Origin: Acidobacteriota bacterium
GTDB lineage: Bacteria > Acidobacteriota > Polarisedimenticolia > Polarisedimenticolales > Polarisedimenticolaceae
Assembly: GCA_011773795.1 (NCBI GenBank)
Contig: WVWW01000279.1
Location: 1-7,023 of the forward strand
Length of the DNA: 7,023 bases
Reading direction: 5' to 3'
The notes under the pieces are model-generated. The model did not search any database. It was not told the DNA's origin and saw only the letters and a program-made list of their open reading frames with translations. Every line of letters begins with the position of its first letter. The stretch's first letter is position 1. Shown here one piece after another: positions 1 through 7,023 of this stretch. The translations under genes were made by a program, and so were the position numbers.

Positions 1-16
1 GGTCCTCTCGAGGACC
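1..16. repeat. Small hairpin at the left edge
   Basis: GGTCCT (1-6) and AGGACC (11-16) are perfect reverse complements around a CTCG tetraloop. No T-tract follows on the plus strand (next bases are ggcaacc), so it is not a convincing terminator by itself. It may be part of the 3' end of a transcript entering from the left; the window edge prevents a decision. Confidence 0.4.
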
Positions 17-42
17 GGCAACCGCTAGCTGCCCCCCCTGGC

Positions 43-97
43 GTGCCGGGAGCCACCCCCCCTTAAGGTTTCCTTCGGCTCCCGGCACCCAACTTTT
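43..97 (+). terminator. Probable rho-independent terminator of an upstream gene
   Basis: GTGCCGGGAGCC (43-54) and GGCTCCCGGCAC (77-88) form a perfect 12-bp GC-rich stem. The 22-nt loop holds a smaller hairpin, AAGG-TTT-CCTT (65-75), and a run of seven C (56-62). TTTT follows at 94-97, five bases after the stem. The long stem and nearby T-run suggest a terminator, although the T-run is short and offset. On the minus strand no T-run follows the stem, so plus-strand use is favoured. It would insulate the efflux operon promoter from transcription entering from the left. A 5' regulatory stem-loop or protein-binding palindrome is the alternative. Confidence 0.5.
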
Positions 98-125
98 AGC
101 TCAAAAATAGGCTTTTCTCGGTTTC

Positions 126-154
126 TTGACGGATTGATCCTTCAAACGTACGAT
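126..154 (+). promoter_or_regulatory. Sigma70-type promoter of the efflux operon
   Basis: TTGACG (126-131) matches five of six bases of the -35 consensus. TACGAT (149-154) matches four of six bases of the -10 consensus, and the spacer is exactly 17 bp. Transcription would start near 160-162, giving a leader of about 24 nt before the GTG start at 185. The local AT-richness (101-172) contrasts with the GC-rich genes. The -10 is enclosed by the inverted repeat at 141-171, the arrangement expected for repression by occlusion of RNA polymerase. Confidence 0.65.
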
Positions 155-171
155 TTAAACAAACGTTTGAA
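141..171. promoter_or_regulatory. Probable TetR operator (inverted repeat)
   Basis: TTCAAACGT (141-149) and ACGTTTGAA (163-171) are perfect 9-bp inverted arms separated by 13 bp. The right side also contains a compact 10-bp palindrome, CAAACGTTTG (160-169). Read another way, TAAAC-N4-GTTTG (156-169) fits, with one mismatch, the (G/C)AAAC-N2-4-GTTT(G/C) motif recalled for PsrA. The site covers the -10 element and predicted transcription start, directly before the TetR gene, so autorepression of the regulator and whole operon is the simplest reading. Which half-sites the dimer uses is not determined. Confidence 0.65.
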
Positions 172-173
172 TC

Positions 174-179
174 AGGAGG
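174..179 (+). promoter_or_regulatory. Ribosome binding site that decides the TetR start
   Basis: AGGAGG at 174-179 is a consensus Shine-Dalgarno sequence five bases before GTG at 185. It fixes the regulator's start there rather than at the in-frame TTG at 134, which lies upstream of the -10 element and so would not be in the mRNA from the predicted promoter. The ATG at 180-182 is in another frame. Confidence 0.8.
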
Positions 180-184
180 ATGCC

Positions 185-832
185 GTGGGAACCCAGGAAA
201 CCAAGGAACGGATCCTCGACGCGGCCGAGCGGCTGTTCGCCGAGCAGGGCTTCGCCGGCACCTCGATGCGCGCGATCACGACCGCGGCCGGCGCCAACCT
301 CGCGGCGGTCAACTACCACTTCGGATCCAAGGAGTCGCTGATCGATGCGGTGTTCACGCGACGCATCCGGCCCATCAACGAGGAGCGGCTCGAGTGGCTC
401 GACCGGCTCGAGGCCGAGGGCGATCCGTCGGTCGAGCAAATCGTCGAGGCCTTCCTCGCTCCCCCGCTGCGCGTCAGCCAGGACCCCGTCGAGGGCCAAT
501 CGTTGTTGCATGTCGCACAGATGATCGGGCACGCGACGAGCCGGCCGGACTCGCGAATCAAGGAGATGTTAGTCCACCAGTTCGACACGATCATCGAGCG
601 CTTCACACGTGCGTTGTCCCGGCAACTGCCCGAGGTGAATCACGCGCAGCTTTTGTGGCGCTTCCTCTTCATGGTCGGCTCGATGGCGCACACCATGGCG
701 ATCTCGAAGGACATCAAGGGCTACACCCGGGGGCTCTGCGACCCGAATGACGTGGACGGCCTGATCGACGCGATGGTGCCGTTCGTCGCGGCCGGCTTTC
801 GCGCGCCCGTGCCGGTCGGGGACTCGAAATGA
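185..832 (+). CDS. TetR/AcrR-family regulator, PsrA-like
   Basis: A 215-residue one-component repressor, normal length for the family, starting at GTG behind a consensus ribosome binding site. The N-terminal TetR domain spans roughly residues 5-55: helix 1 has ERILDAAERLFAEQGF, followed by the helix-turn-helix and the hallmark NLAAVNYHFGSKESL (about 38-52). The C-terminal all-helical domain should bind ligand and dimerise. From memory, the DNA-binding segment and the C-terminal VPFVAAGFRA resemble Pseudomonas PsrA, which responds to long-chain fatty acids; this was not checked by alignment. It is the first gene of the operon, and its TGA overlaps the next gene's ATG. The inverted repeat over its own promoter suggests autorepression that also controls the pump. 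The effector is unknown, and any fatty-acid or amphiphile response is inference. A generic multidrug-sensing TetR is the alternative. Confidence 0.9.
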   Translation: MGTQETKERILDAAERLFAEQGFAGTSMRAITTAAGANLAAVNYHFGSKESLIDAVFTRRIRPINEERLEWLDRLEAEGDPSVEQIVEAFLAPPLRVSQDPVEGQSLLHVAQMIGHATSRPDSRIKEMLVHQFDTIIERFTRALSRQLPEVNHAQLLWRFLFMVGSMAHTMAISKDIKGYTRGLCDPNDVDGLIDAMVPFVAAGFRAPVPVGDSK

Positions 833-2271
833 AGCGCCGCACGACCCTCCTTGCCGGGCTGCTGGCCGCCGCGTGCGTGCAAGCGCCCGCGGTCCAGCAA
901 CGCACTCTGGAGATCGAGCCTCCGGAACGCTGGAGCACGACCACGGGTCCCGGGCGTGATTCTCAGGATCCCTGGTGGATCCTCTATGGCGACACGCAGC
1001 TCAGCGAGCTGATCGAGCTCGGTCTCGCGCAGAACGACGACCTGCGCGCCGCGGCGTTCCGGGTCAAGCGCGCGGTCGCAGCCGGCCGCATCGCCAAAGC
1101 CGACCTCAAGCCGAGCCTCGGCGCCGGTCTCTCCGCGCAACGTCAGGAACAGGTGTTTGTCGGATTGCCGATCCCCGGCGGCCCGAACGTGCTGAGCTCG
1201 ACGTCGACGCAGTTCGCGCTGAGCCTCGAAACCTCTTGGGAGGCGGACCTTTGGGGCCGCTTGCGCGCAGGCGCGCGCGCGGCACTGGCCGAGGCGCAGG
1301 CCACCGAGGCGGATCTGCGCGGGGCGCAGCTCTCGATGAGTGGCCAGATCGCCAAGCTGTGGTTCGCCGTCGCGGAGGCAAGACAACAGCTCGAGCTGAC
1401 ACGCCGGAGCGTCGAGAGCTTCACCACGAGCACCGAGCTGGTGCGGTCGCGCTACGAGAGCGGCGTGCGCCCGTCGATCGACCTCAGGCTCGCGTTGTCC
1501 AACCAGCACAACGCCGAGGCCCTCGCGGCAGCCGCGGAGAACGCGCTCGACGCCGCGCTCCGCCAGTTGGAGACGTTGCTCGGGCGCTACCCGTCGGCCG
1601 AGCTGCTCGATCGCTACTCGATCGATCGTCTCCCCGACCTACCGCCTCCGGTCCCGGTCGGGCTGCCGTCGGAGCTGGTGTCGCGACGCCCCGACCTGGT
1701 CGCGGCGGAACGGCGGCTGACCGCGGCGGACCAGCGCGTGCTCGTCGCGCAGCGCTCGCGCTACCCACGTTTCGCGATGACCGCGCGTGGCGGGTCCGTC
1801 AGTGATCAGCTCGGCGACCTGCTCGACGGAGACTTCGGCGTGTGGGCGCTGGTCGGGAACCTCACCGCGCCGCTATTCCAGGCGGGCCGACTGAAGGCGG
1901 GTGTCGAACAGGCACGTTCCGCGGGTGACGAGGCGCTGGCGCTCTACGCCGGTCAGGTGTTGCGCGCCTACTCGGAGGTGGAGACCGCGCTCGCGGCCGA
2001 ACAACACCTGCGCGTGCGCGAGGAGAAGTTGCGCGAGACCGCCGAACAGCTCGAAGGGGCCGGCGCGCTCGCCGCGACGCGTTACGCACGCGGCGTCGGT
2101 GATTACCTGACCGTACTCGAGTCGCAGACGCGAGCCCTCAACGCACGCATCGCGTGGATTCGCGTGCGACGCGAGCTGCTGACCAACCGTGTCGATTTGC
2201 ACCTGGCGCTCGGCGGTGGATTCAACACCGAAACGGTCCTCGCCGCCAATGAAAAGGAACGCGATTCATGA
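829..2271 (+). CDS. RND efflux outer-membrane lipoprotein (NodT/OprM family)
   Basis: A 480-residue outer-membrane factor of usual length. It should form the trimeric barrel and periplasmic tunnel through which the RND pump expels substrate. A basic start (MKRR) and hydrophobic stretch lead to LLAAAC with Cys16, a plausible lipobox though with Ala rather than Leu at -3, so N-terminal acylation is likely. Two internally repeated OEP domains follow (about 55-250 and 275-465). Family signatures are SWEADLWGRLRAG (136-148), RYESGVRPSIDLRLA (208-222), LVSRRPDLVAAERRL (283-297) and RYARGVGDYLTVLESQ (418-433); the RYxxG(V) segment recurring in both halves reflects the known duplication. The start codon overlaps the regulator's stop (ATGA), and only a weak GGGGA (818-822) precedes it, so translational coupling is likely. 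Its place before the adaptor and pump differs from the common adaptor-pump-channel order. Substrate is unknown. Confidence 0.93.
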   Translation: MKRRTTLLAGLLAAACVQAPAVQQRTLEIEPPERWSTTTGPGRDSQDPWWILYGDTQLSELIELGLAQNDDLRAAAFRVKRAVAAGRIAKADLKPSLGAGLSAQRQEQVFVGLPIPGGPNVLSSTSTQFALSLETSWEADLWGRLRAGARAALAEAQATEADLRGAQLSMSGQIAKLWFAVAEARQQLELTRRSVESFTTSTELVRSRYESGVRPSIDLRLALSNQHNAEALAAAAENALDAALRQLETLLGRYPSAELLDRYSIDRLPDLPPPVPVGLPSELVSRRPDLVAAERRLTAADQRVLVAQRSRYPRFAMTARGGSVSDQLGDLLDGDFGVWALVGNLTAPLFQAGRLKAGVEQARSAGDEALALYAGQVLRAYSEVETALAAEQHLRVREEKLRETAEQLEGAGALAATRYARGVGDYLTVLESQTRALNARIAWIRVRRELLTNRVDLHLALGGGFNTETVLAANEKERDS

Positions 2272-3430
2272 AACGCGTATGGAAACTGCTCCCGATCCTG
2301 ATCCTGCTCGTCGCCGCCGGGGCCGCCAGCACGCTCGTCCTGACCAAGCCCAAGCCGGAGAAGCGTGAGTTCGAGGCCGTCGTGCCGGTCATCGATGTTC
2401 ACACGGTCGAGCTGACCGATCATCGTCTGACCGTAATGAGCCAGGGCACCGTCAGCCCGCGGACCGAGAGCGTGCTGGTGCCCGAGGTCGCCGGTCGCGT
2501 GATCGAGGTCTCGCCCTCGTTCGCCCCCGGCGGCTTCTTCGAAGCCGGTGAGCTGTTGCTGCGGATCGACCCGCACGACTACCGCCAGGCGCTGGTCGGT
2601 GCGCAATCGAACGAGGCACGGGCGCGGTTGCGTCTCGCACAGGTCGAGGCGGAAGCCGAGCTCGCACGCGAGGAATGGGAGGAGCTCGGCGACGGCGAGG
2701 CCAACCCGTTGACCCTGTTCGAACCACAGCTCGCCGAAGCGCGTGCGGCTCTCGCCGCCGCGATCGCCGGTGTCGAGCAGGCGCGGACCAATGTCGGACG
2801 CACCGAGCTGCGCGCCCCCTACGCCGGGCGCGTGCAGACCAAGCAGGTCGACCTCGGGCAGGTCGTCGCGCCGGGAACGCCGCTAGCCACGATCTACGCG
2901 GTCGATCTGGCCGAAGTGCGGCTGCCCCTGCCCGACGATGAGCTCGCGTACGTCGACCTGCCCCTCGGTTACCGCGGCGAGAGTGGGTCCGGCGATGGGC
3001 CCTCGGCGATCTTGCGCGCCGAGTTCGCCGGGGCGGTCCACGAGTGGCGCGGGCGCATCGTGCGCACCGAGGGGATGATCGATCCGGTCAGCCGCATGGT
3101 CCACACGGTCGTTCAGGTCGAGGACCCGTACGGCCGCAGCGAGCCCGGCCGGCCGCCGCTCGCGGCGGGGATGTTCGTCGAGGCGGAAATCGACGGCCGT
3201 ACGATCGAGAACGTTGCGGTGATCCCGCGCGCGGCGGTGCGTCCCGACGGACGCATCCTCGTAGTCGATGCGGAGGGGCGGTTGCGCTTCCGCGAGGTCG
3301 ACGTGCTGCGCGCGCTGAAGGAAACGGTGATCGTCGAGCACGGCCTGCAGGCCGGTGAGCGCGTCTGCACGACACCGCTGAGCTCGGTCGTCGAGGGCAT
3401 GAAGGTCGCCGTCCGCGGGGAGGGTGCCTG

Positions 3431-3431
<1 letters not shown>
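2268..3431 (+). CDS. RND efflux periplasmic adaptor (membrane fusion protein)
   Basis: A 387-residue HlyD/AcrA-type adaptor that should bridge the pump and the outer-membrane channel. Residues about 7-26 form a hydrophobic N-terminal segment with no cysteine, so it is probably held by a membrane anchor rather than a lipid. The first lipoyl half-motif lies at about 69-105 (VPEVAGRVIEVSP then GELLLRIDPHDY). A helical hairpin rich in Ala, Glu and Arg follows (about 107-175), with EEWEELGDGEANPLTLFEPQL near its tip. The second lipoyl half is NVGRTELRAPYAGRVQ (175-190) with DLGQVVAPGTPLATIY (195-210). Beta-barrel and membrane-proximal domains follow (about 215-385), including MIDPVSRMVHTVVQV and LAAGMFVEAEI. 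It overlaps the channel gene by ATGA; AAGGA at 2254-2258 is a suitable ribosome binding site. The sequence does not reveal the drug or lipid handled. Confidence 0.93.
3417..3424 (+). promoter_or_regulatory. Strong ribosome binding site of the RND pump gene
   Basis: GGGGAGGG lies six bases before the pump ATG at 3431, inside the last codons of the adaptor gene. It supports that start at the one-base TGATG overlap and suggests the pump can recruit ribosomes independently as well as through coupling. Confidence 0.6.
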
Positions 3432-6637
<3,206 letters not shown>

Positions 6638-6658
6638 GATTGCAGCAGGCCCAACGAC

Positions 6659-6664
6659 AGGAGA
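6659..6664 (+). promoter_or_regulatory. Ribosome binding site of the small secreted protein gene
   Basis: AGGAGA lies five bases before ATG at 6670, in the 32-bp gap after the pump stop codon. The gap shows neither a hairpin terminator nor a clear promoter, so read-through from the efflux operon is plausible. Confidence 0.6.
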
Positions 6665-6669
6665 CCGGC

Positions 6670-7023
6670 ATGGCACGAGTGAGGGATCTGTTCTGCGCGA
6701 CCGTTGCGCTGTTGATCGTTCTGGCAGCCGGAACGGCCGCCGCCGAAGACGACGCGTTCTCGGCCGCTGGCGAGATCGTCGACATGGCCTGTTACGTCAC
6801 CAGCGGGGCCAAGGGCTCGGATCACGCGGGCTGTGCCAAGGTCTGCGTCAAGAACGGACAACCGATGGGTCTGCTGGGCGACGACGGCACACTGTACCTG
6901 CTGTACGCCAACCACAAGAACGGCGAGCCGTTCGAGACGGCCAAGGAGCACGCCGGGTCGAAGGTTCGGGTCAGCGGCAAGCTGTCCACCCGGGATGGAA
7001 TCAAGGGGATCCAGGTCGACGCC
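6670..7023 (+). CDS. Small secreted protein with Cys/His motif, function unknown (3' end missing)
   Basis: An open frame of 118 codons runs to the window edge without a stop. The start has a good ribosome binding site. Residues 1-25 form a clear Sec signal peptide: basic MARVR, a hydrophobic core (LFCATVALLIVLAAG) and TAAA before EDD, giving predicted cleavage after Ala25 and a periplasmic or secreted product. The mature part opens with GEIVDMACYV (Cys41), then H52-x2-C55-x3-C59 (HAGCAKVC), NGQPMGLL and DGTLYLLY, and closes with GSKVRVSGKL and GIKGIQVDA. The paired strands and final G-x-x-V-x-V-x-G look like a small beta-barrel (OB-like) fold, but this is inference. It distantly recalls short secreted proteins with HAxCAxxC patterns annotated as hypothetical. 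The cysteines and histidine could bind a metal or form disulfides. It may be the last operon gene or an independent gene; a link to efflux is not shown. Confidence 0.75.
   Translation, partial: MARVRDLFCATVALLIVLAAGTAAAEDDAFSAAGEIVDMACYVTSGAKGSDHAGCAKVCVKNGQPMGLLGDDGTLYLLYANHKNGEPFETAKEHAGSKVRVSGKLSTRDGIKGIQVDA

Noticed and set aside
101..117. Short AAAA/TTTT complementarity (103-116) as a second terminator
   Set aside because: The arms are only four A-T pairs with a small loop, too weak to form a functional stem.
134..184. In-frame TTG at 134 as start of the TetR gene (17 extra residues)
   Set aside because: It would lie between the -35 and -10 elements and run through the operator, has no ribosome binding site, and the family normally begins just before the ETKERILDAAERLF helix. 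GTG at 185 has AGGAGG at ideal spacing.
721..1509. Minus-strand 262-codon frame opposite the regulator/channel junction
   Set aside because: No domain or ribosome binding site was seen, and it overlaps well-supported genes entirely.

Overview
This is a high-GC window from a Gram-negative (double-membrane) bacterium: it encodes an outer-membrane lipoprotein channel, a periplasmic adaptor and an inner-membrane RND pump. The sequence does not fix the phylum. The PsrA-like TetR regulator and high GC would suit a proteobacterium or a member of a former deltaproteobacterial or related lineage, but this is only inference.

Layout. Positions 1-184 are non-coding. They hold a small hairpin at the left edge, a 12-bp perfect inverted repeat followed by TTTT (probable terminator of a gene to the left), and then a promoter with -35 TTGACG and -10 TACGAT spaced 17 bp. 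The -10 lies inside a 9-bp perfect inverted repeat (141-171) that looks like the operator of the adjacent TetR regulator. Four plus-strand genes follow with no gaps: TetR regulator (185-832, GTG start behind AGGAGG), NodT-type outer-membrane factor (829-2271), membrane fusion protein (2268-3431) and HAE1-type RND transporter (3431-6637). Each junction is an ATGA or TGATG overlap, so translation is probably coupled. After 32 bp, a fifth plus-strand gene (6670 to the window end, incomplete) encodes a small secreted protein with a Cys/His pattern and no known function. No terminator separates it from the pump gene.

How they work together. The regulator probably represses its own promoter, and so the whole operon, until a ligand releases it. 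The pump, adaptor and channel would then form a tripartite proton-driven export complex across both membranes. The regulator's DNA-binding region and operator half-sites (CAAAC/GTTTG) resemble those of PsrA, a fatty-acid/acyl-CoA-responsive regulator. This suggests a lipid or amphiphile signal, but the substrate cannot be read from the sequence.

I found no CRISPR array, mobile element, tRNA, rRNA or clearly new multi-gene system. The less ordinary points are the operator/promoter architecture, the loss of the TM10 lysine in the pump, and the uncharacterised Cys-motif secreted protein at the right edge.
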